The position numbers and the translations under genes were made by a program. Below are positions 8,674 to 16,584 of a DNA stretch of 64,000 nt, piece after piece. Each line of letters begins with the position of its first letter. Position 1 is the first letter of the stretch. The notes under the pieces are model-generated. The model had not been told where the DNA came from, made no database searches, and was given only the letters and a program-made list of their open reading frames with translations. Origin of the DNA: Conexibacter woesei DSM 14684. Lineage in GTDB: Bacteria > Actinomycetota > Thermoleophilia > Solirubrobacterales > Solirubrobacteraceae. Where the stretch lies: the NCBI RefSeq assembly GCF_000025265.1, contig NC_013739.1, positions 2,542,001-2,606,000 on the forward strand. Reading direction: 5' to 3'.

Positions 8674-9720
8674 GTGGCGCGCGCGAGCAGCGGCTGGTGG
8701 CGACGCCCGGTCGCGGCCGGGTTCACCTCCGCCGCGCTCGCGCTTGCGCTGATCCTCGCTCCGACCGGCGCCGCCGCCGGCCCGACGTCCGCCGCTGGCT
8801 CGGCGTCGGCGGCCGCCGGCCCGGTGCCCGCCGCTGCCGGCCCGGCGCCCGCCGCCGCCGGCCCGCCTGCCGCCGGCCCGCCTGCCGCCGGCCCGCCTGC
8901 CGCCGGCCCGCCTGCCGCCGGCGCGCCCGCCGCCGGCCCGCCTGCCGCCGGCCCGCCTGCCGCCGGCCCGCCTGCCGCCGGCCCGCCTGCCGCCGGCCCG
9001 CCCGGCGCGCCCGCTGCCGGCGCTGCGGCGAGGTCCAGCGGCCGGCGCACGCCGTCGTGCCGGGCGCGGCCGGCGACCGCCGCGGTGCCGGGCTGGCCGA
9101 CTGCGCGCGCGGCGTGGCGGGCGCAGCCGCAGCGACGGGTGCCGCTGCGCGTCGCTCCCGGCGGGCGCGAGCGGCGCGGCTCCGGGCTCGACGGCGACGC
9201 GCCGTGGCTGCTCGTGCTCGCGACCGGGGCCGACCGTCGCGGCGGCTGCTGGGTCCGCGTGCGCCTGCCCGGCCGTCCCAACGACGCCGCGGGCTGGCTG
9301 CCGCGCAGCGCGGTCGCGCTCCAGCCGACGCCGTGGCGGATCGAGGTCTCGCGCGCCGCGCGCACGATCACGCTCACCCGCGCGGGCCGCCGCGCGGCGG
9401 TCGCGCGCGTCGTGATCGGCAAGCCGAGCACGCGCACCCCCGGCGGCCTGTTCGCGGTCTTCAACGCGTGGCCGAACCCGCCGCGCGACTTCAGCGGCAC
9501 GTGGATCGTCGCGCTGACCGCGCACAGCCGGGCGCTGCGCCGCTTCGACGGCGGCGAGGGCCGGATCGCGATCCACGGCCGCGGCGGCGCCAGCCTCGTC
9601 GACCCGCTCGGCAGCGCACGCAGCCACGGCTGCGTGCGCGTCGCCAACGGCGACCTCGACCGGATCGTGCGGACGGTCGGATGGGCGCGCCTGTCCGGCA
9701 CGCCCGTCCGCATCCGCTGA
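8674..9720 (+). CDS. Secreted L,D-transpeptidase (YkuD) with Pro/Ala linker
   Basis: 348 residues. The signal peptide is VAAGFTSAALALALILAP, followed by a low-complexity Pro/Ala/Gly linker (about residues 35-125) built from five-residue PPAAG units. A short SH3-like segment comes next (VPLRVAPGGRE...GWLPRSAVAL), then a YkuD catalytic domain ending in IAIHGRGG and SHGCVRV with the catalytic His, Ser and Cys. Such enzymes make 3-3 cross-links in peptidoglycan, and the linker would span the cell wall. The GTG at 8674 was chosen because the signal peptide starts there; GGAGG lies immediately upstream with unusually short spacing. Confidence 0.88.
   Translation: MARASSGWWRRPVAAGFTSAALALALILAPTGAAAGPTSAAGSASAAAGPVPAAAGPAPAAAGPPAAGPPAAGPPAAGPPAAGAPAAGPPAAGPPAAGPPAAGPPAAGPPGAPAAGAAARSSGRRTPSCRARPATAAVPGWPTARAAWRAQPQRRVPLRVAPGGRERRGSGLDGDAPWLLVLATGADRRGGCWVRVRLPGRPNDAAGWLPRSAVALQPTPWRIEVSRAARTITLTRAGRRAAVARVVIGKPSTRTPGGLFAVFNAWPNPPRDFSGTWIVALTAHSRALRRFDGGEGRIAIHGRGGASLVDPLGSARSHGCVRVANGDLDRIVRTVGWARLSGTPVRIR
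8860..8994 (+). repeat. 15-bp minisatellite, 9 units
   Basis: Nine tandem 15-bp units (GGCCCGCCTGCCGCC) run in frame; eight are identical and the fifth differs (GGCGCGCCCGCCGCC). Degenerate units continue on both sides. They encode the PPAAG linker of the L,D-transpeptidase. The near-identity of units suggests recent slippage and length variation between strains. Confidence 0.93.
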
Positions 9721-9739
9721 CCGCCGTCGCGTGGCCTGG

Positions 9740-9782
9740 TCGTCCTGGATTCCTGTCGCCTAGCGACACCAATCCAGGACGA
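9740..9782. repeat. 43-bp palindromic element, copy 1
   Basis: Perfect 12-bp arms TCGTCCTGGATT and AATCCAGGACGA surround a 3x3 internal loop, a 5-bp stem GTCGC/GCGAC and loop CTA. It lies between two convergent genes, so it may serve as a two-way terminator. A second copy in the opposite orientation is at 49766-49808; 38 of 43 positions are identical, and one arm pair has changed on both sides (A-T to G-C). Confidence 0.85.
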
Positions 9783-9807
9783 CGCCCACCGCACGCCGCG
9801 CGGCGGC

Positions 9808-11217
9808 TCAACCCGGCCGGATGTTCTGGTTGAGCCGGAAGACGTTCGCCGGGTCGTACGCCTCCTTCAGCGCGGCGAGCCGCGTGTAGGTGTCGGCCCC
9901 GTACGCCGCCTGCACGCGCTCCTCGCCCTCGGCCGAGAGGAAGTTCACGTACGTGCCGCCGGTCAGTGCCGGCTCGATCGCGCGGTGCAGCGCCTGCGTC
10001 CACGCGACCGCCGCGTCGAAGCCGTCCGGGGTCGGGGTGCTGGCGGCGATGTTGAGCAGGAACGGCGCGCTGCGGTCGCCGAACGCGGTCGAGCCGGCGG
10101 GCACGCGCGCGACCGCGCCGCCCATGTGGTGGACGTGGATCTCGGTCGTCGGCGACGTGACGCTCTCGTGGTGCTGCACGAGCGTGTCGATCGCCGCGTC
10201 GTCGAGTCCGCGCATCCAGCCCGCCTTGAAGTAGTTGTGCGCGCCCGGTCCCCACAGTGCGTCGAGCAGGCTCTGCTGCGCGCTGTAGGGCAGCGGGCCG
10301 AGCAGGTCCGCGATCGGCTCGCCGAGCTCGCGCAGGGCGCGCACCGCCCGCTCGCCCTCCTGCACCGGACCGGCGTACAGCGCGGGGATCACGACGACGC
10401 GTCTGCCGTGCCACTCCTCGGGCAGGAACGGCGCCGGCGGCGCGGTCGCGAGGCTGACGAGCGTCGTCAGCTCGTCCGGGACGCTGCCGACCCACTCGCG
10501 GTAGAAGCGCAGGATCTCCTCGGCGCGGTCGCCCGGGTAGAAGATCGCGCCGCCGAGGACGGTCGGGCCGACGGGGTGCAGGCGGTACTCGAACGACGTC
10601 ACGACGCCGAAGTTCCCGCCGCCGCCGCGCAGGCCCCAGAACAGCTCCTCGTTCTCGACCGCGCTGGCGTGCACGAGCTGGCCGTCGGCGGTGACGACGT
10701 CGGCCGCGATCAGGTTGTCGCAGGTCAGGCCGTGCTTGCGCATCAGCCAGCCGATCCCGCCGCCGAGCGTGAAGCCGGCGATCCCCGTGCTCGACACCAG
10801 CCCGCCGGTCACCGCCAGCCCGAACGCCTGCGTCTCGTGGTCCAGCTCGGCCCAGGTGACGCCCGGCTGAGCGCGCGCGGTGCGCGCCGCGGGGTCGACG
10901 CGGATCCCTCTCATCGGCGACAGGTCGATCACGATCCCGTCGTCGACGGTCGAGAAGCCCGGGATGCTGTGCCCGCCGCCGCGGATGGCGACGAGCAGGT
11001 CCTCGCTGCGGGCGAACTCGATCGCGCGGATCACGTCCGCCGTCCCGGCGCAGCGGACGATCAGCGCGGGTCGGCGGTCGTGCGCGCCGTTCCAGATCGC
11101 GCGAGCCTCGTCGTAGGCGGCGTCGCCGGGGCGGATCAGCTCGCCGCGCAGCGCCTCCGCCAGCTCCGCGACCGAGCCGTCGCCGAGCGTCGTGTGGGTG
11201 GCAGTTCCGGTCGTCAT
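9808..11217 (-). CDS. FAD-linked oxidoreductase, berberine-bridge type
   Basis: 469 residues, no signal peptide, so cytoplasmic. FAD_binding_4 has RGGGHSIPGFS with the His for covalent FAD. The position that carries Cys in bicovalent members is Ser here (LVSSTGIAGFTLGGG), so single attachment is expected. The BBE C-terminus reads YTRLAALKEAYDPANVFRLNQNI. ATG 11215-11217 is preferred over an upstream start because GAGAGGA lies eight bases before it. The substrate is unknown. It is convergent with the L,D-transpeptidase gene across the 43-bp palindrome and follows the BTAD regulator gene by 66 bp, so it may be controlled by, or co-transcribed with, that regulator. Confidence 0.88.
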   Translation of the reverse strand: MTTGTATHTTLGDGSVAELAEALRGELIRPGDAAYDEARAIWNGAHDRRPALIVRCAGTADVIRAIEFARSEDLLVAIRGGGHSIPGFSTVDDGIVIDLSPMRGIRVDPAARTARAQPGVTWAELDHETQAFGLAVTGGLVSSTGIAGFTLGGGIGWLMRKHGLTCDNLIAADVVTADGQLVHASAVENEELFWGLRGGGGNFGVVTSFEYRLHPVGPTVLGGAIFYPGDRAEEILRFYREWVGSVPDELTTLVSLATAPPAPFLPEEWHGRRVVVIPALYAGPVQEGERAVRALRELGEPIADLLGPLPYSAQQSLLDALWGPGAHNYFKAGWMRGLDDAAIDTLVQHHESVTSPTTEIHVHHMGGAVARVPAGSTAFGDRSAPFLLNIAASTPTPDGFDAAVAWTQALHRAIEPALTGGTYVNFLSAEGEERVQAAYGADTYTRLAALKEAYDPANVFRLNQNIRPG

Positions 11218-11283
11218 CTGGACCGTTCCTCTCGCTGGGTGGTGAAGGGCCACCGAAGCTAGGACCGGCCGCTCAACAGCCGC

Positions 11284-14200
11284 TCACGCGTCGCTCAAGC
11301 GCGTGTTGAGCGAGCGCGCGTAGCGGCTGCCGCGCACGTCGCCGGAGCGTTCGAGCAGCGGGAGCGCCTCGGCGAGCGCGCGGCGGGCGCGGTCGGGCTC
11401 GCCGATCGCCATCGCGGCCTCGGCCAGCTCGGTCAGCGCCCACGACAGGTTCGGCACGATCCGCCGCTCGCGCGACAGCTCGGCGCAGCGCTCCAGCAGC
11501 GCGCAGGCGCGGCGCGGGTCGCCGCGGTCCAGCTCGAACGCGCCGAGGTCGAGCGGGATCGCCTGGAGGCCGGGACCGTCCTCGGTCCGCTCGAAGATCG
11601 CCTCCGCCTCGCGCAGCCGCGCGCGGCCGCGCTCCTCCTCGCCCGTGTAGAGCGCGAGCATCCCCATGCCGACGGTCGTCGTCGCGATCTCGCGCGTGTC
11701 GCGCGCCGCGCGGCGCAGCGCGAGCGCCTGCTCGAAACGGCGGCGGCCGGCGTCGGCGTCGCCGGTCGAACGGGCGAGGTTGCCGAGCGCGTTGAGCGCG
11801 ACGCCGGCGCCCTCGTCGTCGCGCAGCTCGCGGAAGCGTTCGAGCGCGCGCTCGAACGCGTCGTGCGCGCGGCCGTACTCGGCGTCGGCGCGCCACGTCT
11901 CGCCGACGTTCACCAGCACGTACCCGGCACCGGCGCGGCTGCGTACCGCGCGGAAGAGGCAGAACGTGTCCTCGAAGAAGAACCGCGGCGCGCCGCCGGG
12001 ACCCGCCGGCAGCCCGATCGGCGAGATGTGCAGCGCCCAGAAGAGCGGCTCGGGCGCCTCCGGGATCTCGTCGAGCAGCGTCAGGCTCCGCTCCAGCAGC
12101 GCGCGCGACCGTTCGGTCTCGCCGCGACAGCCGGCGAGCGCGCCCTGCGCCTGCGTGATCGCGACGGTGACGGTGGCGTCGCCGAGCGTGTCCGCGAGCG
12201 CGAGCCCCTCGGCGAACGCGGTATCGGCGACCGGCCAGTCGAAGCCGCCCATCGCGAACGCCCCGCGCCGTTCGAGCGCGCGCGCCTCGGCGTGGGGATC
12301 GCCCGAGCGGCGGGCGATCTCGAGCGCGTCGGCGCCCAGCCGCACGGTCCGGATCGTGCCGCGGCGGCGCACGTCGAGCCCGCCCAGCGCCCACAGCGCA
12401 CGCGCCCGCTCGGGCGTCGGCGTGGGCGCGGCGGCGAGCGCGTCGTCGAGCCAGCGGGAGCCCTCGACGAAGTGGGCCCGCGCCATCCAGTACCACCACA
12501 GCGCGCCCGCGAGCCGGAGCGCGGCGGGCGGCTCGTCGCGGATCGCGGAGGCGAGCGCGGCGCGCAGGTCGTCGTGCTCGGCGTCAAGCCGCTTCGCCGG
12601 CCAGGCGGCGGCGACCTCGGGCGCGCGGTCGCGGTCGGCCGCCTCCGCGAGCGCGAGGTACCAGGCGCGATGCGCGGCTTCGAGCGCGCCGCGCTCGCCG
12701 GCTTCCGCGAGCTGTTCGCGCGCGTGCTGGCGGACGGTCTCCAGCAGCCGGTAGCGGTAGCGGCCGGCGGCCGGCTCGACCTGCACGAGCGACTTGCCGG
12801 CGAGCTGCGCGAGCAGGTCGAGCGGGACGCCGCCGGCGCAGCTGCCGTCGTCGTCGGCGCAGACGCCGTCGATCGCCTCGACGCCGAAGCTGCCGGCGAA
12901 GACGCCGAGGCGGCGGTAGAGGACGCGCTCGGGGTCGGTCAGCAGCTGGTAACTCCAGGCGAGCGTGGCGCGCAGCGTCTGCTGGCGGGTGAGGCCGGCG
13001 CGGCTGCCGCCGCGCAGCAGCGCGAGCGCGTCGCCGAGACGCTCGGCGACCTGCGCGGGGGAGAGGACCGCGATCCGCGCGGCGGCCAGCTCCAGCGCGA
13101 GCGGCATCCCGTCCAGGCGCCGGCAGATCTCGGCGACGGCGCCGGCGTTGGCCGGCGTGAGCGCGAAGCCGGGCGCGGCGTCGGCGGCGCGCTGGCAGAA
13201 GAGGCGGATCGCCTCGGAGCGTTCGAGCCGGTCGAGGTCGGGCTCGGCGGGCTCGGGCAGCGACAGCGGCGGCACGCGCCAGGCGACCTCGCCGGGGACG
13301 CGCAGCTGCTCGCGGCTGGTCGTCAGCACGCGCAGGTTCGGGCAGGCGCGGAGCAGCCGGTCGGCGAGCGTCGCGCACGCGTCGATCAGGTGCTCGCAGT
13401 TGTCGAGCACGAGCAGGATGCCGGCGTCGCCGATCTGGTCGCCGAGCACGTCGATCGGGTCGCGCTCCGAGCGCGGCTTGACGCCGAGCGCCGCCGCCGT
13501 CTCCTCGACCACGAGCGCCGCGTCGGCGATCGGCGCCAGCTCCACGATGAACGCCCCGTCCGGGAAGTCGCGCGAGCGGCGCGTCGCGAGCGCCGACGCC
13601 AGCCGCGTCTTGCCGCACCCGCCGGGGCCGGTGAGCGTCAGCAGCCGCGTATGGCGCAGCAGCCCCTCCAGCTCGGTCAGCTCCCGCTCGCGGCCGACGA
13701 AGCTCGTGAGCTGATGGGGGAGGTCGGGCCGCAGCGGTCGGGCGGGCGGTGGTGCGGTGGCCGGCGGTGTGGCCGCGGCGGCCGGCGGTGGTGCGACCGC
13801 GGCGGCCGGCGGCAGCGGCGCGGCGGCGGACGGCGGCGCGGCGGCGGCGGCCGGCGGCGGCACGGCGGCGGGCGGCGGCTCGGCGGGCTCGGCGTGCTGG
13901 CTCGCGAGGATCTCGCGGTACAGGCGCCGCGTCTCGGGATCGGGGTCGGCCGCCAGCGTGCGGCGCAGCGCGTCGCGCAGCTGCTGGTACTGCGCCAGCG
14001 CCTGCTGGCGGCGCCCGCCGTCGGCGAACAGGCGCATCAGCCCGCGGTGCGCGGCCTCGTGCAGCGGATCGTCGACGACCGCGCGCTGCAGCGCCTCGAT
14101 CGCCGCCGCCGTGTCGGCGGCGTCGGCGTGCGCCTGAGCCAGCTCGACCAGCAGCGCGAGCCGCGTCTCGCGCAGCGACTCCCGCCGCGTCGCGGTCCAC

Positions 14201-14643
14201 TCCTCGTAGCGGTCCTCGGGCAGCAGCTCGCCGGCGTACAGCGCGAGCGCTTCGCGGAACGCCGCGACGCTGCGCCGCTCGCGCGCCGCGGCCGCGGCGC
14301 GCTCGAACGCGTCGACGTCGACCCAGATCCCGTCGCCGACGAGCGCCACGACGTCGTCGCGCAGCACGAGCCGGTCGCCCGCGCGACCGTCGGCCGCGAC
14401 CGCCCGGCGCGCGGTGTACAGAACCTGGTGCAGGCCGTTGCCGCTCGGCGCGTGGCCGGGCCACAGCAGCTCCGCCGCCTGCTCGCGGTGCACCCGCCGC
14501 TCCGGCGCGAGCGCCAGCAGCTTGATCAGGCTCTTCGCCCGCCGCAGCCGCCACGCCTCCTCCGCGACAGGCCGTCCGTCCACCCGCACGGCGAAGCCGC
14601 CGAGCAATCGGATGCCGAGCGGGGCCTGCTCGTGGCTGTCCAC
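11284..14643 (-). CDS. BTAD/SARP-type STAND regulator
   Basis: 1119 residues. Order: OmpR-like winged helix (IRLLGGFAVRVDGRPV, RRAKSLIKLLALAPERRVHR), BTAD domain to about residue 250 (AHRGLMRLFADGGRRQQALAQYQQL), an Ala/Pro-rich spacer (about 255-300), NB-ARC-like ATPase with P-loop GPGGCGKTRLA near residue 345 and LLVLDNCEHL as Walker B, then TPR repeats to the end. AfsR-like proteins of this design sense a signal through the TPRs, hydrolyse ATP and activate secondary metabolism or stress genes. The downstream same-strand FAD oxidase is a likely target. The spacer is another GC-rich low-complexity insert. Confidence 0.9.
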   Translation of the reverse strand: MDSHEQAPLGIRLLGGFAVRVDGRPVAEEAWRLRRAKSLIKLLALAPERRVHREQAAELLWPGHAPSGNGLHQVLYTARRAVAADGRAGDRLVLRDDVVALVGDGIWVDVDAFERAAAAARERRSVAAFREALALYAGELLPEDRYEEWTATRRESLRETRLALLVELAQAHADAADTAAAIEALQRAVVDDPLHEAAHRGLMRLFADGGRRQQALAQYQQLRDALRRTLAADPDPETRRLYREILASQHAEPAEPPPAAVPPPAAAAAPPSAAAPLPPAAAVAPPPAAAATPPATAPPPARPLRPDLPHQLTSFVGRERELTELEGLLRHTRLLTLTGPGGCGKTRLASALATRRSRDFPDGAFIVELAPIADAALVVEETAAALGVKPRSERDPIDVLGDQIGDAGILLVLDNCEHLIDACATLADRLLRACPNLRVLTTSREQLRVPGEVAWRVPPLSLPEPAEPDLDRLERSEAIRLFCQRAADAAPGFALTPANAGAVAEICRRLDGMPLALELAAARIAVLSPAQVAERLGDALALLRGGSRAGLTRQQTLRATLAWSYQLLTDPERVLYRRLGVFAGSFGVEAIDGVCADDDGSCAGGVPLDLLAQLAGKSLVQVEPAAGRYRYRLLETVRQHAREQLAEAGERGALEAAHRAWYLALAEAADRDRAPEVAAAWPAKRLDAEHDDLRAALASAIRDEPPAALRLAGALWWYWMARAHFVEGSRWLDDALAAAPTPTPERARALWALGGLDVRRRGTIRTVRLGADALEIARRSGDPHAEARALERRGAFAMGGFDWPVADTAFAEGLALADTLGDATVTVAITQAQGALAGCRGETERSRALLERSLTLLDEIPEAPEPLFWALHISPIGLPAGPGGAPRFFFEDTFCLFRAVRSRAGAGYVLVNVGETWRADAEYGRAHDAFERALERFRELRDDEGAGVALNALGNLARSTGDADAGRRRFEQALALRRAARDTREIATTTVGMGMLALYTGEEERGRARLREAEAIFERTEDGPGLQAIPLDLGAFELDRGDPRRACALLERCAELSRERRIVPNLSWALTELAEAAMAIGEPDRARRALAEALPLLERSGDVRGSRYARSLNTRLSDA

Positions 14644-14716
14644 GGTAGGACGAGCGTACTCCTCCTGTTCGCGCGCGCCACGAAGCGGCCGTGTCCCGCG
14701 CAGCAGCTTTTCGTAC

Positions 14717-14722
14717 TACACT
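14717..14722 (+). promoter_or_regulatory. -10 box for a leaderless toxin transcript
   Basis: TACACT lies eight bases before the GTG start at 14730, so transcription would begin at or next to the start codon. No Shine-Dalgarno sequence is present. Leaderless mRNAs are common in Actinobacteria. No good -35 was seen. Confidence 0.4.
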
Positions 14723-14729
14723 ATTCGAC

Positions 14730-14969
14730 GTGAAGATCCACGAGTCGGCACGCAAGCACGGTGTCGCCGACGAGGACATCGTTCACGCGATCGACCATGC
14801 GCTTGTCATCGACGACATCGGCGAGGAGCCTGACCGCTGGCTGGTGCTCGGCCCGGACCGCGCGGCCAACATGCTCGAGGTTGTCGTGCTGACAACCGTG
14901 GAAGGCACCCAGCTGGCGATCCACGCGATGAGAATGCGCCCGGCCTACGAACAACTGCTGCGATCATGA
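14730..14969 (+). CDS. BrnT/RelE-like toxin
   Basis: 79 residues: VKIHESARKHGVADEDIVHAI... then RWLVLGPDRAANMLEVVVL and QLAIHAMRMRPAYEQLL. The order of a charged helix with KHGV, a D/E-rich helix, and strands with a late basic stretch resembles BrnT-type RNase toxins. I recognise the layout rather than exact catalytic residues. GTG 14730 is preferred to a GTG at 14691 because a -10 box lies between them. The stop overlaps the next gene's start (ATGA), and that gene encodes a ribbon-helix-helix protein, so the pair is a toxin-first toxin-antitoxin module. Confidence 0.65.
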   Translation: MKIHESARKHGVADEDIVHAIDHALVIDDIGEEPDRWLVLGPDRAANMLEVVVLTTVEGTQLAIHAMRMRPAYEQLLRS

Positions 14970-15250
14970 GAGAACCCGTCTACGGACACACCGCGTCGGG
15001 CCAGCCGGTCACCGACGCAGACGTTCAGAGGCTCGCCAAAGAGGCGGAGAACGGCTACGACGTCGACGCAGTGATCGCGCGCCGCGGCAAGCGCGGACGC
15101 CCGGCTCTGGGCTCCGCACCGTCAAGCGTCGAGTCGGTGCGACTCGACCCCGAGCTGCGCGACCAGCTGGCCGAGCGTGCCAGAGTCGACGGAACGACCC
15201 CCTCAGAGGTCATCCGCCAGGCGCTTCGCGACTATCTGCACGCCGCCTGA
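14966..15250 (+). CDS. Ribbon-helix-helix (CopG-like) antitoxin
   Basis: 94 residues. The C-terminal half is an RHH domain: SVRLDPELRDQLAERARVDG then TTPSEVIRQALRDYL. The N-terminal half (YGHTASGQPVTDADVQRLAKEAENGYDVD) is typical of antitoxins paired with BrnT-like toxins, where this part wraps the toxin. It should repress the operon with the toxin as co-repressor. It overlaps the toxin gene by four bases. Confidence 0.8.
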   Translation: MREPVYGHTASGQPVTDADVQRLAKEAENGYDVDAVIARRGKRGRPALGSAPSSVESVRLDPELRDQLAERARVDGTTPSEVIRQALRDYLHAA

Positions 15251-15277
15251 AACGCGCGCCAGTCCCTCGTCCCCGCG

Positions 15278-16165
15278 ATGAGCCACGACGCAGGCGCACT
15301 CGCTTCGGCCGCAGCGCAGGTCGCGGCGGTGCGCGACGATCCGGCGGCGCGCCTTGCGCTGATGGCGCAGGTGTTCCGCGGGCCGACCGGCCATGCGCCG
15401 CGACACCTGCCGTTTCGGCGGGCGGCGTTGTCGTTCATGCGCTGGCAGGCGCGCCGGGGCGTGCTCAATCCGCTCGACGGGTCGCCGCCCGGCAGCGTCT
15501 GGTGGCGGGAGGTCAACGAGTGCCTGCTGCGTGACGGGTGCGAGACGGTGAGGCTGCTCGGCGGGGCGGCCGGCGAGCCGTCCTCGCAGGCCGTGCGGCT
15601 GTGGCTGGAGTTCGGCACGCGACCGACGGGGCGCAACTGGTACCGGGCGCACAACGCCAGCATCGTCGCCGGATACCTGGAGCACCGGGACCTTGCCGCG
15701 ACGGAGAGCGAGGCGGAGCGCTTCTTCATGAACGTCGCGCTGGTGCGCGTGCTGTACGCGCACGCGCTCGCCGCGGCGCCGCGTCTGGCGCTCGGGCGAT
15801 TCGCGCCGCTCGGCCGGGTGCTGGGCGACCCTCGCCTCGGGATGGCCGGTGCCTTCCTGTCGCTGCGCCGCGTGCTCCCGCGCCGCTATCCGCTCGCGCT
15901 CGACGTCGAGCGCTACATCGCCGACGAGCAGCGGCTCGGCCGGATGCTCGACTACGCGGTGATCGTGCCGCGGCTGCAACGCCTCTACGAGTGGTCGGCC
16001 GACGAGCTGGGCGAGCAGCGACTGCTCGAGCTGGTGCGCGAGGGCAACCCGATCTACGCCTGGCCGTTCGAGCAGCGACAGGTCTGGTGCACTCCGCGCA
16101 TGCCGTTCGCAGGCCGGGTGCTCGAACGCGCCACGAGGCCCGCTGGCATCTCCGACGCGCACTGA
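15278..16165 (+). CDS. Conserved hypothetical protein
   Basis: 295 residues, soluble, with no signal peptide or membrane segment. It is rich in Arg, Trp and aromatic residues (LSFMRWQARRGVLNPLDGSP, GSVWWREVNECLLRDG, YRAHNASIVAGYLEH, NPIYAWPFEQRQVWC). The central part (RFFMNVALVRVLYAHAL...RYPLALDVERY) is helical. I do not recognise the family. Codon use and G/C at third positions support a real gene. It begins 27 bp after the antitoxin gene and may share its transcript. Confidence 0.6.
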   Translation: MSHDAGALASAAAQVAAVRDDPAARLALMAQVFRGPTGHAPRHLPFRRAALSFMRWQARRGVLNPLDGSPPGSVWWREVNECLLRDGCETVRLLGGAAGEPSSQAVRLWLEFGTRPTGRNWYRAHNASIVAGYLEHRDLAATESEAERFFMNVALVRVLYAHALAAAPRLALGRFAPLGRVLGDPRLGMAGAFLSLRRVLPRRYPLALDVERYIADEQRLGRMLDYAVIVPRLQRLYEWSADELGEQRLLELVREGNPIYAWPFEQRQVWCTPRMPFAGRVLERATRPAGISDAH

Positions 16166-16229
16166 CGGCCCGTGCGCCAAGCCGTCGGCACCGGTCGCGT
16201 GCACGATCGATCGGGTTCGATCCGCGGCG

Positions 16230-16235
16230 TATTCT
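16230..16235 (+). promoter_or_regulatory. Possible -10 box
   Basis: TATTCT lies 30 bp before the start of the small barrel-protein gene, within an otherwise GC-rich leader. The -35 region is weak. It would drive the pair of genes at 16265 and 16585. Confidence 0.35.
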
Positions 16236-16264
16236 GGCGAGGTCGATCCAAAGAGAGGTGTGAC

Positions 16265-16558
16265 ATGTACGCCCGCGTGGCCAGGTGGGAAGGTGCCGAA
16301 GCCGACGCACTGCGTCGTTCCTCCGACGAGATCAGATCCCGCGCGGCATCCGGGCCCCCGGACGGCGTCCCGGCGAGCGGGTTCCTGCTCCTGGTCGACC
16401 CCGACGACGGCCGCTGCCTCGCGGTGTCGCTGTTCGCCGACGAGGCGGCCCTGCGCCAGGGCGACGCGACGCTCAACCAGATGAGCCCGCCAGGCGACGG
16501 CCTGGGCCGGCGAGCGTCCGTAGAGACCTACGAGGTGGCGGTCGACATCCGCTCCTGA
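16265..16558 (+). CDS. Small dimeric alpha-beta-barrel protein (ABM-like)
   Basis: 97 residues: MYARVARWEGAEADALRRSS..., a central strand FLLLVDPDDGRCLAVSLF, helix DEAALRQGDATLNQM and final strand VETYEVAVDI. This beta-alpha-beta-beta-alpha-beta pattern matches the antibiotic-biosynthesis-monooxygenase/YdhR-like barrel family of dimers. The catalytic role is unknown. GAGAGG precedes the ATG. It is 26 bp upstream of the SBP56 gene and probably co-transcribed, so it may act on the same volatile sulfur compound or on an oxidation product. Confidence 0.65.
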   Translation: MYARVARWEGAEADALRRSSDEIRSRAASGPPDGVPASGFLLLVDPDDGRCLAVSLFADEAALRQGDATLNQMSPPGDGLGRRASVETYEVAVDIRS

Positions 16559-16584
16559 CACTCCACGGGTCACGAGGAGGAGAC

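Noticed and set aside
8860-8994. CRISPR-like array
   Set aside because: The 15-bp units have no spacers, are in frame and encode a Pro/Ala linker.
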